Positions 8,271 to 18,442 are shown, numbered from the stretch's first letter. The stretch: DNA of 64,000 bases from Roseateles toxinivorans (GCA_945898095.1 CAMDHE010000001.1:61512-125511), one strand, 5' to 3'. Notes: a model not told the origin generated them from the sequence alone. Numbers and translations are program-made.

Positions 8271-9145
8271 TTCCGCACCCGTAATTCCGAATAAAGGTAG
8301 GGCACGACGATGGCCGCGACGGTGGCCAGCATGAAGGTCGCGCTGGCCGCGCCCAGACCGATCTGGCCGCGCGAAAACGCCATCGTGTACATATAGGTGG
8401 CCGGCATGTCGGTGGCGTAACCGGGGCCACCGGCGGTCAATGCCATCACCAGGTCGAAACTCTTGATCGCCAGATGGCTGACCACCATCAGCGTTGAAAA
8501 GAACACCGGCCGCAGGCTCGGAATGATGATGCGCCAGTAGATCAAGGGCAGGCTCGCACCATCGACCTGCGCGGCCTTGATGATGTTGTCATCGATGCTG
8601 CGCAGTCCGGCCAGAAACAGCGCCATCACGAAGCCTGCGCTTTGCCAGACGGCGGCGATCACCAGGCAGTAAATGGCTTTGTCAGGGTCAACCAGCCAGT
8701 CAAAGCTGAAGTCGCTGAAGCCCCATTGCTGCATCAGCAACTCGAAGCCGGTACCGGGGTTCAGGATCCATTTCCAGGCCGTGCCGGTGACGATGAAACT
8801 CAGCGCCATCGGATAGAGGTAAATCGTCCGCAGCAAGCCTTCAGCGCGCAGCTTCTGATCGAGCAAGATCGCCAGCAGCAGACCCAGACCCATGCCACCG
8901 CCGATGAACAAGGCACCGAAGATCAGCAAATTCTTCATCGCCACCCACCAGCGCTCGGACTCGAACAGCGCTGCATATTGCTGCAAGCCGGCGAACTCGT
9001 AGCTGGGCAGCATGCGTGAATCCGACAGCGACAGGTAGCCATTCCAAGCCATCAAGCCATAGATGAACAGGAAGGACAGCAAGAAGGTCGGCGCGATGAC
9101 AAGCCGCGGCAGCCACGGGCTGCGTGGCGGGTGATGAGGATGCAT
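8267..9145 (-). CDS. Sugar ABC importer permease (MalF type)
   Basis: An inner-membrane permease of 292 aa, partner of the MalG-type subunit next to it. A hydrophobic first span (LVIAPTFLLSFLFIYGL) is followed by five more, and the EAA loop reads NIIKAAQVDGASLPLIYWRI. It starts 9 bp after the binding-protein gene and overlaps the next permease by 4 nt. The order SBP-permease-permease-ATPase is that of Pseudomonas gts-type glucose importers. Confidence 0.9.
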   Translation of the reverse strand: MHPHHPPRSPWLPRLVIAPTFLLSFLFIYGLMAWNGYLSLSDSRMLPSYEFAGLQQYAALFESERWWVAMKNLLIFGALFIGGGMGLGLLLAILLDQKLRAEGLLRTIYLYPMALSFIVTGTAWKWILNPGTGFELLMQQWGFSDFSFDWLVDPDKAIYCLVIAAVWQSAGFVMALFLAGLRSIDDNIIKAAQVDGASLPLIYWRIIIPSLRPVFFSTLMVVSHLAIKSFDLVMALTAGGPGYATDMPATYMYTMAFSRGQIGLGAASATFMLATVAAIVVPYLYSELRVRK

Positions 9146-9154
9146 GGCGGGTGG

Positions 9155-10423
9155 CTACTTCGTCCGCGCTGCCGTCGCGATCTGCTGCATCGCTTCGCGG
9201 GCGCTCATGCGGTCGCTGTTCCAGAATTGGCTGATCGCATCCTTGATCGCGCCTTCAACAGCTGAAGGGACTGCCATGCCATGCGCAATCGAAGGCAGCA
9301 GCGTGCCGGCCTTGGCGCTGCTGCCGAAGTCGCTCGATGAGCGCTTGGCGCATTCGTCGAACTTGTCCATCTTGACGCCCACGCGCACCGGGATCGAGCC
9401 TTTGTTGAGGCTGAAGGTCTCCTGGAATTCAGGCCCCATGATGGTCGCTGCCAGGTCTTTCTGGGCCATGGTGTTGGCTTCGTTTTTCAGCTTGAACATC
9501 GCAAACGAATCGATGTTGTAGGTGAAGGCCCTGGCGCTGCCTGGAGAGGGCGTGCAGATGAAATCCTTGCCGGGCGCCTTGCCGGCAGCGATGAACTCGC
9601 CCTTGGCCCAGTCGCCCATGAACTGCATGCCGGCTTCGCCCTTGATGACCATGGCGCTGGCCAGGTTCCAGTCGCGCCCGGGCGAATTCTTGTCGGTATA
9701 GGCTTTCACCCGCTTGAAAGTGCCCAGCACTTTTTCCATCGTGGCACTGTTCAGCGCGGCCTGGTCGAGTTGCACCAACGCCTGGCGATAGAAATCACTG
9801 CCACCGACGCCGAGTGCGACATCCTCGAACAGGGTCAGGTCCTGCCAGTTCTGGCCGCCATGAGCGACCGGTATCAGGCCGGCTTTTTTCAAGGCTTCGG
9901 CAGCCACGAAGAATTCATCCCAGTTGCTTGGCGCTTTGGCACCGGCGCGCTTGAAGGCTTGCGGGTTGATCCACAACCAATTGACGCGGTGCACATTCAC
10001 CGGCACGGCGATATAGCTGCCCTTGAACTTCATCTGGTCGCTGACCACCTTGGGCAGCAGATCGTCCCAATGTCCGGCCTTGGCCACATCATCGATATTG
10101 GTCAGCACGCCCTCGCGCGCCCAGTCTTGCAACGACGGGCCCTTGATCTGCGCGGCGGCCGGCGCATTGCCTGAGACCACGCGCGACTTCAGCACCGTCA
10201 TCGCCGAGTCGCCACCGCCGCCGGCAACCGCAAAATCCTTCCAGCTATGTCCCTTCGACTGCAAGCTGGTCTTGAGTGACTGCGCCGCCTTGGCTTCGCC
10301 GCCGCTGGTCCACCAATGCAGTACTTCAACTTCGCCAGCGCAGACGGGCATGGCGCTGAAATTGATCGCAGTTATTGCGGCCAAGGCTTTGCGACTGAAC
10401 GCGGGTTTGCATGCTTTTGTCAT
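9155..10423 (-). CDS. Sugar ABC importer substrate-binding protein (glucose/mannose type)
   Basis: A periplasmic binding protein of 422 aa with a Sec signal peptide (cleavage near AMPVCAGE). The mature N-terminus, EVLHWWTSGGEAKAAQSL, followed by AAAQIKGPSLQDWAREG, is typical of the glucose/mannose-binding GtsA-type cluster. Shine-Dalgarno CAGGAG lies just upstream of the ATG. It is the first gene of the importer operon. The region upstream (10476-10490) carries the AT-rich 15-mer also found before the response regulator and the second binding protein. A degenerate relic of the same protein type lies at 26310-26565. Confidence 0.92.
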   Translation of the reverse strand: MTKACKPAFSRKALAAITAINFSAMPVCAGEVEVLHWWTSGGEAKAAQSLKTSLQSKGHSWKDFAVAGGGGDSAMTVLKSRVVSGNAPAAAQIKGPSLQDWAREGVLTNIDDVAKAGHWDDLLPKVVSDQMKFKGSYIAVPVNVHRVNWLWINPQAFKRAGAKAPSNWDEFFVAAEALKKAGLIPVAHGGQNWQDLTLFEDVALGVGGSDFYRQALVQLDQAALNSATMEKVLGTFKRVKAYTDKNSPGRDWNLASAMVIKGEAGMQFMGDWAKGEFIAAGKAPGKDFICTPSPGSARAFTYNIDSFAMFKLKNEANTMAQKDLAATIMGPEFQETFSLNKGSIPVRVGVKMDKFDECAKRSSSDFGSSAKAGTLLPSIAHGMAVPSAVEGAIKDAISQFWNSDRMSAREAMQQIATAARTK

Positions 10424-10475
10424 CGATCGAGATCTCCTGGCGCAAGCCTGACCAGAAAGGTTGCGGCCCCAATTA

Positions 10476-10490
10476 TTAACGAAAAATTAA
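10476..10490 (+). promoter_or_regulatory. Candidate operator, copy 1 (TTAACGAAAAATTAA)
   Basis: This 15-mer sits 53 bp upstream of the start codon of the first sugar-binding protein. It differs by one base from the copy upstream of the response regulator and by two from the reverse-oriented copy before the second binding protein. The position match across three minus-strand genes suggests a common binding site; which protein binds is not shown. Confidence 0.5.
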
Positions 10491-10507
10491 CACTACGTAA
10501 CAAGGGG

Positions 10508-11998
10508 TTAACCCGCTGCCGGAAGCTTCACCCTGGCCAGCAGGCCATTCGGCTGTACCGGCAACAGTTCGACGCTGCCTGAATGGCGCTCGACGATTTC
10601 GCGCACGATCGCCAGACCCAGGCCGCAGCCAGTGCCGTCCCCGGTGCCGCGCACAAAGCGCTCGAACAGATGTTCGCGCTCGGACTCGGGCACGCCCGGG
10701 CCGTTGTCTTCAACTTCGAGCAGCAACTCGTTGCCTTGCCCATGCACGCGCACGGTTACGGTCGCGCCCCGTCCTGCATAGCGGACCGCATTGTCGATCA
10801 GGTTGATCAGCACCTCGCCCAGCAGCAAGCCGATGCCACGGACTTCGGCCGGGGCCGGCGGGGGACGGTCTTGCTCATCGCCATCGGGTTCGTCAAAGCC
10901 CAGATCGACGCCGGCCAGCAAAGCGCGCGGCACCATCTCGGCGGTGACATCACGGGCCAGTTGTCGCAGATCGACCGGCAAGCGGCTTTGCAGGCTGGCT
11001 GATTCGGGCTCGGCCCTGGCCAATGTCAGCAACTGATTGACCAGATGGGCGCTGCGCACCGCGCTTTCATGCACGCGCTTGAGCCTGGCGATCAAGGACG
11101 GCTCGGTCGCCTCCATCAAGGCCAGTTCGGTCTGGCTTTTCAATCCGGCCAATGGCGTTCGCAACTGGTGTGCGGCATCGCTGATAAAGCGTTTTTGCGC
11201 AGCGACATGGTGGTGGACTTCGCCGAGCAGGGTGTTCATCGCCCGGGCCAAGGCGCGCACTTCGAGCGGCGCGGCATTCAGCTGGATCGGCGTCAGGTCA
11301 TTGACTGCCCGGCCTTCGACCTTTCGCTGCAGCAGCGCCAGTGGCGCCAACCCGGCGCGGATGCCGGCCCAGACGACCATCGTCACCAGCGCGATCAAGG
11401 CCGACAAAGGCAGCACCAGATCGAGCATGATTTGGCGCGCCAGCTCTTCCCGGTTGGTGCTCGAGCGGGCCACTTGCACCAGCATGGTCTGACCGGGCGA
11501 GTCGGCATCGCCATAACGCAGATAAAGCGCAGCCACCCTGACGCGCTCGGACTTGTCCGCCCCGGCATTTGGCTGGTTCAGGATGCCGTCATAGAAATAG
11601 GGCTCACCCATCACCGGATCGGTGATCGTTGGCAGCGGCGGCAGGTTGCGGTTGCCGAGGATGAACTGCCCTGGCGGCGTGCTGACCGTGTAGAGCACGC
11701 GGTCGCTCGGGTCGGATTCGAGGATGTCCTGGGCGGCCCGCGGAAAGTCGATCAGCAGCCCGTTGCCTTGCGGCTTGACCTGGCGCGCCAAGGCTCTTGA
11801 GGCCTGCGACAGCGTGGCGTCGACCGCCTGGTTGGCATAGCGAACCGCCAGGTTGTAGGTGAACAAGCCGGCAGCCAGCCACATGATGATCTGCGGCAGC
11901 AGCAGCCAGATGAACAATTGCCGGTGCAGCGATGGGGCGCCGGTGGCTGCGCCCGGAAGAGCGGCCCACCAGCCAAGGCGCAGGAGTTTTTTGTCCAT
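10508..11998 (-). CDS. TctE-like sensor histidine kinase
   Basis: A membrane histidine kinase of about 496 aa. TM1 is WLLLPQIIMWLAAGLFTY near the N-terminus and TM2 is LVLPLSALIALVTMVVWAG. Between them is a periplasmic domain of about 140 aa resembling the N-terminal sensor domain of TctE-type kinases. HAMP, then the phospho-acceptor H-box FISDAAHQLRTPL, the N-box NLIDNAVRY, and G-boxes DNGPGVP and GCGLGLAIV follow. The ORF track start is 11 codons further up; I prefer MDKKLLRLGWW. No regulator gene is adjacent. The only OmpR-type regulator in the window is at 18581-19258, on the same strand at the head of the second importer gene set, so they are probably partners. Confidence 0.88.
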   Translation of the reverse strand: MDKKLLRLGWWAALPGAATGAPSLHRQLFIWLLLPQIIMWLAAGLFTYNLAVRYANQAVDATLSQASRALARQVKPQGNGLLIDFPRAAQDILESDPSDRVLYTVSTPPGQFILGNRNLPPLPTITDPVMGEPYFYDGILNQPNAGADKSERVRVAALYLRYGDADSPGQTMLVQVARSSTNREELARQIMLDLVLPLSALIALVTMVVWAGIRAGLAPLALLQRKVEGRAVNDLTPIQLNAAPLEVRALARAMNTLLGEVHHHVAAQKRFISDAAHQLRTPLAGLKSQTELALMEATEPSLIARLKRVHESAVRSAHLVNQLLTLARAEPESASLQSRLPVDLRQLARDVTAEMVPRALLAGVDLGFDEPDGDEQDRPPPAPAEVRGIGLLLGEVLINLIDNAVRYAGRGATVTVRVHGQGNELLLEVEDNGPGVPESEREHLFERFVRGTGDGTGCGLGLAIVREIVERHSGSVELLPVQPNGLLARVKLPAAG

Positions 11999-12133
11999 AG
12001 CGAGTTCAGGGAAAGCGACAGCCGCGAGCATAGCCGCCCGTTCCTTGAAAGCAGCAGCGAATGCCAGCGGGTCTCAGACGATCAAGCGATTGATTAACAA
12101 TTCATGAACATCGACGATTGGGCGTTTCCGTCT

Positions 12134-12958
12134 TCAGCGCGGCGCTTGATAAACGCGCACATGGTCGACTTCCAACGTCACCGGAAAGATTGCGTCGTCG
12201 ACCGGACCCCCGAGGTCGCCGCCGATGGCCAGATTAAGGATCAGGAATTGCGGCGCATCGAAAGGCCAGGCCGCGACGCCGGTCTTCGGGTTGGCATAAC
12301 TGAAATGCTCGACCCCATCGACGCCAAAGCGGATCAGCTCATGGGTCCAGAGCATCTGGTAGTTATGGAAAGCCTTGCAGGCATCGGGCAATTGCCGGCC
12401 ATTGCCGGCGCCATTGCCGCCGCTGCCGGCAGTTCGGTGCACTGTGCTGAAGATCCGTTCGGGGTCTTTACCGAGTTGCTCGAGGATGTCGAGCTCGCCA
12501 TCGGCGGGCCAGTTGCCGGCGCTGCCCAGCGTCCAGATCGCCGGCCAAGTGCCCTTGCCGCAGGGCATCCTGGCGCGGATCTCGAAAAATCCATAGGTCC
12601 AGTCGCCCTTGCCCCTTGTGATCAAACGGGCCGAGCTGTAATGCTGACCACCCCAGTCGGGTTCGTTCTTCAAGTCCTCGCGGGTTGCGGTGATCAGCAA
12701 TTTGCCCTGGCTTGCCCGGGCATTTTCAGCCCGCGGGCCGGCGTAATACTGCTGCTCGTTGTTGTACCAACCGTCCTTGTTGCGCGACTTGTCATGCAGC
12801 CATTTCGCCGGGTCGGGCAGGCCATCTTGCGTGAATTCATCGGCCCAGACCAGCTTGTAGCCGGCCGGCAAGGTGAGCGGCGCCGGCGCTGCATTGGCAG
12901 CCCCGCTGGCCAGCAGGGCCAAGCCGCAGAGCAGGCGGCGGATGAGAGAAAAATCCAT
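12134..12958 (-). CDS. Secreted GH16 endo-beta-glucanase (laminarinase-like)
   Basis: A glycoside hydrolase family 16 enzyme, 274 aa after choosing the ATG preceded by AAAGGAAAC; the ORF track starts 110 codons earlier, inside the neighbouring gene. A signal peptide (LLCGLALLASGAANA) targets it out of the cytoplasm. The catalytic motif DGELDILEQLG contains both active-site glutamates of GH16 (E-x-D-x-x-E). GH16 members with this layout cut beta-1,3 or mixed-linkage glucans internally. It lies between ABC ATPase 2 and the sensor kinase. It should supply oligosaccharides to the GH3/GH1 enzymes of the locus. Laminarin is the most likely substrate by family, not proven. Confidence 0.92.
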   Translation of the reverse strand: MDFSLIRRLLCGLALLASGAANAAPAPLTLPAGYKLVWADEFTQDGLPDPAKWLHDKSRNKDGWYNNEQQYYAGPRAENARASQGKLLITATREDLKNEPDWGGQHYSSARLITRGKGDWTYGFFEIRARMPCGKGTWPAIWTLGSAGNWPADGELDILEQLGKDPERIFSTVHRTAGSGGNGAGNGRQLPDACKAFHNYQMLWTHELIRFGVDGVEHFSYANPKTGVAAWPFDAPQFLILNLAIGGDLGGPVDDAIFPVTLEVDHVRVYQAPR

Positions 12959-12993
12959 CTTGTTTCCTTTTGAAATTGCTTTGCCGGCCAATG

Positions 12994-14055
12994 TCAGCTC
13001 AGCAGACAACCCGCAGCATCGAAACCGATGGCCTGGCCAGCCAGCGGCTTCAGCCAAAGGGTCTGGCCGGCTTGCAGATGGCTCAGCTCGCTGCCGACCT
13101 TGGCATTGAGCAGTCCATCTTGTCCTTCCAGCTTCAGGTGCAGGATCGACGCATCGCCCAGATGCTCGGCCAGCACCAGCGTTGCCGGCACCGCCGTCGA
13201 GTCGAGCGCGGTCAATACCTGCAACTGCTCGGCGCGCAGGCCGGCGCAGCTTGCCTGTGGGGCGATTGATGAGCTCAGCGTGGCCCACAAGGTCAGCTGC
13301 GCCGCGCTGGCATCCGCTGCGGGGCGATCAATCAGGTTGATCCGCGGCGCGCCCAGAAATGCCGCAACAAACTTGGTAGCCGGGCGGTTGTAGAGGGCCA
13401 TCGGTGCGCCTTGCTGCTCGATGCGGCCCTGATGGAAGACGGCGATGCGGTCGCCCAAGGTCATCGCTTCAACCTGATCATGGGTCACATAGATCATCGT
13501 CGTGCCCAGCTCCTGGTGCAGGCGCGAGAGCTCGATCCGCATCTCCACCCGCAAGGCCGCATCGAGGTTGGACAGCGGCTCGTCAAACAGGAAGACCTTG
13601 GGCTTGCGAACGATGGCGCGGCCGATCGCGACCCGCTGGCGTTGGCCGCCCGACAACTCCTTGGGGAAGCGGGTGAGCAGCTCGGTGATGCGCAGCGCCT
13701 CGGCGGTGCGGCCTACTTGTTGCTCGCGCTCACGCTTTGAAACCCCGGCCATATGCAGCGCGAAGCCCATGTTTTCGGCCACCGTCATATGCGGGTAGAG
13801 GGCATAGCTCTGGAACACCATCGCCGCGCCGCGGTCGGCCGGGCGCAGTTCATTGGCGCGCTGGCCGTCGATCAGCAATTCGCCACGGTCGATGTTTTCC
13901 AGCCCGGCGATCATGCGCAGCAGCGTCGACTTGCCGCAGCCCGATGGCCCGACAAAGACGATGAACTCGCCGTCCTCGATCTCCAGGTCAACGCCCTGGA
14001 TCACGTCGACCGCACCGAAACTCTTGTGGATGCCGCGCAGGCTTACCTGGCCCAT
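12994..14055 (-). CDS. Sugar ABC importer ATPase 2 (MalK/UgpC type)
   Basis: The ATPase of the second carbohydrate importer, about 353 aa from MGQVSLRG; the longer ORF track start lies inside the GH1 gene. Walker [10 protein letters not shown], signature [15 protein letters not shown], Walker [14 protein letters not shown] and the H-loop IYVTHDQ are intact, with a MalK-type regulatory tail. It begins 1 nt after the GH1 stop codon. The order is regulator, SBP, permease, permease, GH1, ATPase, GH16, so a cytoplasmic beta-glucosidase is embedded in the importer operon. Confidence 0.93.
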   Translation of the reverse strand: MGQVSLRGIHKSFGAVDVIQGVDLEIEDGEFIVFVGPSGCGKSTLLRMIAGLENIDRGELLIDGQRANELRPADRGAAMVFQSYALYPHMTVAENMGFALHMAGVSKREREQQVGRTAEALRITELLTRFPKELSGGQRQRVAIGRAIVRKPKVFLFDEPLSNLDAALRVEMRIELSRLHQELGTTMIYVTHDQVEAMTLGDRIAVFHQGRIEQQGAPMALYNRPATKFVAAFLGAPRINLIDRPAADASAAQLTLWATLSSSIAPQASCAGLRAEQLQVLTALDSTAVPATLVLAEHLGDASILHLKLEGQDGLLNAKVGSELSHLQAGQTLWLKPLAGQAIGFDAAGCLLS

Positions 14056-14056
14056 A

Positions 14057-15421
14057 TCAAACCCTCGCTCTGTGGTCAGCAGCATGACAGCGCTGCAGAA
14101 ATTCCCGATACCAATGCGCGCTGTCTTTGAGCCTGCGTTGCTGCGTGGCGTAGTCGACATGGACCAGGCCGAAGCGCTTCTCATAGCCGCTGGCCCATTC
14201 GAAGTTGTCCATCAGGCTCCAGACCATATAGCCGGCCATCGGCACGCCCTTGTCGAGCGCGTCGGCGACAGCGGCGATATGGGTCTGCAGATAATCCTTG
14301 CGGTCGGCGTCATGCACCTGGCCGTCGCACAGCGGGTCCTTGAAGGCGCCGCCGTTTTCGGTGATGTAGAGCGGCGGCAAGACATGGCTGCGGTGCAGCC
14401 TCAGCAGCAACTCGGTCAGCCCTTGCGGGTAGATCTCCCAACCCATGTCGGTGACCGGTAGACCCAGCGCCTTGGCATCGAAAGGCAGGCCGGCGCTGGC
14501 GACATGACGGGTGTAGTAATTGATGCCGAGGTAATCCATCGGTGTGGCGATATGGGCCATGTCGCCGGTTTCGATCAGCGGCGCATCGGGCCCTAGTTCG
14601 GCCAGCACTTCCGCTGGGTAGCCGACATTGAAAAGCGGGTCGGTATACCAGCGCAGGTCGCGCGCATCATGCATCTGTGCCATGGCCAGATCGGCGGCGC
14701 TGTCGGTGGCCGGCATCGCTGGTGACATGTTCAGCACGATTCCCAGCTTGGCTTTGCACCCATCGGCGCGCAGCGCTTGCAGCGCCAGGCCATGGCTGAG
14801 CAGCAGATGGTGCGAGACCTGTGCGGCGACCGCACGGCTTTTGATGCCGGGGGCAAAGATGCCAAGTTGATGGCCCAGCACCGCCATCACCCAGGGCTCG
14901 TTATGGGTGGTGATGCCGGTCAGGCGATCGCCCAGGCGCTGGTTGATGCCGCGGGCATAGTCGACGAAGCGATGCACGGTGGCGCGTGCGGCCCAGCCGC
15001 CCTGCTCCTGCAGCGCTTGCGGCAGATCCCAATGGTTCAGCGTCAGCCAGGGCTGGATGCCGCGCGCCAGCAAACCGTCGACCAGGCGTTCGTAAAAGTC
15101 CATCCCGGCCGGGTTCCAGGCCCCGGCGCCCAGCGGCTGAACCCGCGGCCAGGAGACCGAGAAGCGGTAGGCGTCGACGCCCAGCGAGGCGATCAGGTCG
15201 AGGTCGGACTCAAGCCGGTGGTAATGGTCGCAGGCGATGTCGCCATTGCTGCCATCCTTGATGGCGCCCGGAAGCTGGCAGAACTGGTCCCAGATCGAGG
15301 CGCCCTTGCCATCGGCGGCGGCAGCGCCTTCGATCTGGAAAGCACTGGTGGCCACGCCCCAGCAGAAGTCGGCCGGGAAGCGGTGGTGCAGCAGCGAAAC
15401 GGCGGTAACGGCAATCGTCAT
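14057..15421 (-). CDS. GH1 beta-glucosidase (cytoplasmic)
   Basis: A family 1 beta-glucosidase of 454 aa with no signal peptide, expected to hydrolyse imported beta-gluco-oligosaccharides in the cytoplasm. The N-terminal [15 protein letters not shown] motif is typical. The acid/base Glu is in [10 protein letters not shown] and the nucleophile in YITENGGAF. The chosen ATG (MTIAVTAV) is 49 codons into the ORF track frame, 35 bp after the permease stop codon. The second GH1 at 24939-26303 has the same length and similar motifs, so the locus has two paralogues, one tied to the importer and one to the TonB-receptor operon. Confidence 0.95.
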   Translation of the reverse strand: MTIAVTAVSLLHHRFPADFCWGVATSAFQIEGAAAADGKGASIWDQFCQLPGAIKDGSNGDIACDHYHRLESDLDLIASLGVDAYRFSVSWPRVQPLGAGAWNPAGMDFYERLVDGLLARGIQPWLTLNHWDLPQALQEQGGWAARATVHRFVDYARGINQRLGDRLTGITTHNEPWVMAVLGHQLGIFAPGIKSRAVAAQVSHHLLLSHGLALQALRADGCKAKLGIVLNMSPAMPATDSAADLAMAQMHDARDLRWYTDPLFNVGYPAEVLAELGPDAPLIETGDMAHIATPMDYLGINYYTRHVASAGLPFDAKALGLPVTDMGWEIYPQGLTELLLRLHRSHVLPPLYITENGGAFKDPLCDGQVHDADRKDYLQTHIAAVADALDKGVPMAGYMVWSLMDNFEWASGYEKRFGLVHVDYATQQRRLKDSAHWYREFLQRCHAADHRARV

Positions 15422-15456
15422 GGGGTCAATCAGGCAAGGGTGAGTCGGCGCGGCGG

Positions 15457-16278
15457 CTATTTGACGGCGCCGGCGGTAAGCCCGGCGATCAATTGGCGCG
15501 AGAAGATGAAGAACAACACCAGCAGCGGCACGGTGGCGATGGCCGAGCCGGCCATCAGCGCGCCCCATTCGGTGTTTTCAGGGCTCTGGATGCTGCGCAG
15601 GGCCAGCGGCAAGGTAAAGGAGTCGGCGCTGCGCATCACGATCAGCGGACCGATGAAGTTGTTCCAGGAACTGATGAAGGTGATCAGCCCCAAGGTGCCC
15701 AGGGCCGGTTTCAGCAAGGGCAGCACGATGCGCCAGTAGATGCTGAATTCGCCGCAACCATCCATCCGCGCGGCTTCGAGCAATTCGGGGGGAATCGCGC
15801 TGAGGGCGAATTGCCGCATCAGGAAAATCCCGAAAGCGCTGGCGGCGCCGGGAATATAGAGCGCCCGATGCTGGTCGATCCAGCCCAGCGCATCCATGAT
15901 CATGAAGCTAGGGATCATGCTCATGAAGGAAGGCAGCAACATGGTTGCCATCACCAGGCCGAACAGCGTCTGCTTGTGGCGGAACTCGAACATCGCGAAG
16001 GCATAGCCGGCCAGCGAGCAGAAGAACAGCGTCAGCAGCGTCGAGGCGATCGCCACATAGACGCTCCAGCCGACATTGCGCCAGAACGGCAGCCTTGCGT
16101 TGAGGATTTCCAGATTGGCCTGGAACGAATTGCTGAAGAACAGCGGCAGCGGCTGGCTGAAAATCTCGGTGCGCGTGTGGGTGGCGAACACGAACATGAA
16201 GTAAAAAGGCGCCAGCATCAGCAAGGCCCCGCAGCCGACCAGCAGATAAGCCGGCCAGGTTTTCATTGAAGCCTTCAT
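15457..16278 (-). CDS. Sugar ABC importer permease 2 (MalG type)
   Basis: An inner-membrane permease of 273 aa, CUT1 family, with six spans and the EAA loop ELLEAARMDGCGEFSIYWRI. It ends in LIAGLTAGAVK, as MalG-type subunits do. It overlaps the upstream permease by 4 nt. It is the partner of the 16275-17174 subunit and the binding protein at 17177. Confidence 0.9.
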   Translation of the reverse strand: MKASMKTWPAYLLVGCGALLMLAPFYFMFVFATHTRTEIFSQPLPLFFSNSFQANLEILNARLPFWRNVGWSVYVAIASTLLTLFFCSLAGYAFAMFEFRHKQTLFGLVMATMLLPSFMSMIPSFMIMDALGWIDQHRALYIPGAASAFGIFLMRQFALSAIPPELLEAARMDGCGEFSIYWRIVLPLLKPALGTLGLITFISSWNNFIGPLIVMRSADSFTLPLALRSIQSPENTEWGALMAGSAIATVPLLVLFFIFSRQLIAGLTAGAVK

Positions 16279-17174
16279 GCCGCGGACCTCCTGGCGCTGA
16301 AAGCGCGGTTGGTCAACCAGGTCAGCATCGCCACGATCAGGAACAAGATCCAGCTCATCGCGCTCGAGCCGCCGAAGTCGTTGAAGTCAAAGGCCATGCG
16401 GTACAGGTAGACCGCCGAGGTCATCGCCGATTGGTCGGGGCCGCCCTTGCCATTGGTGAGGATGAAGGGCTCTTCGAACAGCTGCAGCCCGCCGATGACG
16501 CTGAGCATCACGCCGAAATAGATCATTGGTTTCAGGCTCGGCAGCGTGATGCGCCAGAACTGCTGCCAGCGGCCGGCACCGTCCATCTCGGCGGCCTCGT
16601 AAAGGTCTTTCGGGATCGTCTGCAGCGCCGCTATATAGAGCACCAGATTGAAGCCGAGGTAACGCCAGAAGACGATCAGGGCGATCGCCGGCTTGATCGT
16701 GCCGGGCTTGTTCAACCAGTCGATCGGCGCCATGCCGAACAAGCTGTCGAGGCCCAGATTGACCAGACCATAGTCGCGCGAGAACAGCGAGCTGAACATG
16801 ATCGCGATCGCCACGCTGGAGGTGATGTAGGGCAGGAAATAGGCGCCGATCATGAAATCCCGGCTGCGCTTGAACGACTGGTGGATGAATACCGCCAGCG
16901 GAATCGCCACCAGATGCTGGGGCAGCCCGGAGGCCAGCGCCAGCCAGAGCGTATTGCCCAGCGATTTCCAGAACCAGGCGTCGCCGATGGCGAAGTAGAA
17001 GTTCTCCAGCCCGACATATTGCATCGCGCCCAGGCCACTGGTCGGCTCCCAGGACTGGAAGGCCAGATAAAGCGAGAACAGCAGCGGGAAGACGCCGAAC
17101 AAGGCGAACAGGCCGAGGAACGGGCTGATGAACAGATAAGGGGCCCAGCGGGGCGAAAGTCTCGGCATCTGCAT
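16275..17174 (-). CDS. Sugar ABC importer permease 2 (MalF type)
   Basis: An inner-membrane permease of 299 aa with six predicted spans (first YLFISPFLGLFALFGVFPLLFSLYLAF) and the EAA loop DLYEAAEMDGAGRWQQFWRI. It starts 2 bp after the binding-protein stop codon and overlaps the downstream permease. It resembles permeases of oligosaccharide importers such as those for cellobiose or lactose rather than of the gts cluster. Substrate range is therefore likely different from importer 1; this is inference. Confidence 0.9.
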   Translation of the reverse strand: MQMPRLSPRWAPYLFISPFLGLFALFGVFPLLFSLYLAFQSWEPTSGLGAMQYVGLENFYFAIGDAWFWKSLGNTLWLALASGLPQHLVAIPLAVFIHQSFKRSRDFMIGAYFLPYITSSVAIAIMFSSLFSRDYGLVNLGLDSLFGMAPIDWLNKPGTIKPAIALIVFWRYLGFNLVLYIAALQTIPKDLYEAAEMDGAGRWQQFWRITLPSLKPMIYFGVMLSVIGGLQLFEEPFILTNGKGGPDQSAMTSAVYLYRMAFDFNDFGGSSAMSWILFLIVAMLTWLTNRAFSARRSAA

Positions 17175-17176
17175 GC

Positions 17177-18442
17177 TCAGCGGTGGGCGCGGCGTGCGAT
17201 CAGGCGGCCGGCATCGGCCAGCGCCTGCTCGATGCCCTTGCCCTCGTCGAGCACATGGTCGAGTTCGGCGCTGATCACTTCATCGGCGAAATTGTTCTGC
17301 TTGTGCACCTTCACGGCGGTGATGCGGCGCGCTGCTTCGCGCCAGATCAAACGCGCCTTCTGACCGCCGAGGAAGGGCAGGCCCTCCTCGAAGAACGGAT
17401 CGTCATAGGTCTCGACCAGCGCCGGGAAGGAATCCTGGGCCTTGAAAGCGGCGAACTGCAGTTCGCGGTCGAGCGTCATCATCTGGATGAACTCCCAGGC
17501 CAGGCCCTTGTTCGCCGCTGCCGAATGGCGCGGAATCGCGTAGAAACTACCGCCATAGGCAGCGAAGGCGTTCTCGGGCAGTTGGGCCGCACGCCACAGG
17601 CCGCGGGTGGCTGGCGCGACCCAGTTGTTGAGTTGGCCGACCAGCCAAGCGCCGCCCAGTTCGGTCGCCAGCTGGCCGCGCTTGAGCCCTTCGGCCCAGT
17701 CGTTCGACCAGGCGCCGACGCGTGCATCGAGCTGGTTCTGACGCACTTTGCGGGCGACTTCAAAGGCGCGCACGAAGCGCGGCGAGGTCACCAGCACGCG
17801 CGAATCCTGGTCGAAGTAAAGGCCTTGGCCAGGCTGGATGCCGGTGCGCAGCAGGATGTCCTTGATCTCCTGGACATTGGCGATCAGATAGGCGCCTGTG
17901 CGGCGCTTGATCTCGATGCCGGCTGCGACATAGCTGTCCCAGCTGCGTGTCAGCTGCTCGACGCCGACCCCGGCTTTGCTCAGGATGTCGGCCCGGTACA
18001 GCATGGTGCCCGGGCCGATGTCGGCCGGTGCTGCCACCACCGCACCGCTGCGATTGGTCGCCTGGTCATAGGCGAAGCCGGCATAGCGCTGGCGCATGGC
18101 GCCGATGTTGTAAGGCGCTTTCGCCAGATCGTCGAGGCCCGCGCCATGGGCGAAGCGGCCGACATAGCCAACCTCCAGCGCCATCACGTCGGGCAGGTAG
18201 ACCGCTGTCGACAAGGCCGTCGTCATCGCCGTGTGATGGTCGCTGTAGGGGCGGCTGACGACCTTGATTTCGACTTCGGGGTGCAAGCGGCGCCAATGCG
18301 GGATCGCTGCCTCGACGATCTTGTCGACCAGCGGGAAGGCCGCCACCGTCAATTGCTTGCTGGCTGCAGCTTGCACGCCAGCGCCAGCCAGCAAGCTTGC
18401 GCCCATGACGGCGCGGCGCGAGAGCTCGCCGGGGGCTGTCAT
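17177..18442 (-). CDS. Oligosaccharide ABC importer binding protein (possible Tat substrate)
   Basis: A periplasmic binding protein of 421 aa, family 1 extracellular solute-binding type. The N-terminus carries twin arginines, LSRRAVMGASLLAGAG, then AAASKQLTVAAF, so export by Tat is possible. The mature chain contains SRPYSDHHTAMTTAL and an ALEVGYVGRFA region typical of lactose/oligosaccharide-binding members. It is the first transport gene of importer 2, downstream of the response regulator with a 138-bp gap. That gap carries the reversed copy of the AT-rich 15-mer at 18497-18511. Confidence 0.88.
   Translation of the reverse strand: MTAPGELSRRAVMGASLLAGAGVQAAASKQLTVAAFPLVDKIVEAAIPHWRRLHPEVEIKVVSRPYSDHHTAMTTALSTAVYLPDVMALEVGYVGRFAHGAGLDDLAKAPYNIGAMRQRYAGFAYDQATNRSGAVVAAPADIGPGTMLYRADILSKAGVGVEQLTRSWDSYVAAGIEIKRRTGAYLIANVQEIKDILLRTGIQPGQGLYFDQDSRVLVTSPRFVRAFEVARKVRQNQLDARVGAWSNDWAEGLKRGQLATELGGAWLVGQLNNWVAPATRGLWRAAQLPENAFAAYGGSFYAIPRHSAAANKGLAWEFIQMMTLDRELQFAAFKAQDSFPALVETYDDPFFEEGLPFLGGQKARLIWREAARRITAVKVHKQNNFADEVISAELDHVLDEGKGIEQALADAGRLIARRAHR

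Noticed and set aside
12094-12108. A fourth operator copy before the sensor kinase (TTAACAATTCATGAA)
   Set aside because: Only the first half matches and it lies about 96 bp from the start codon instead of 52-55.
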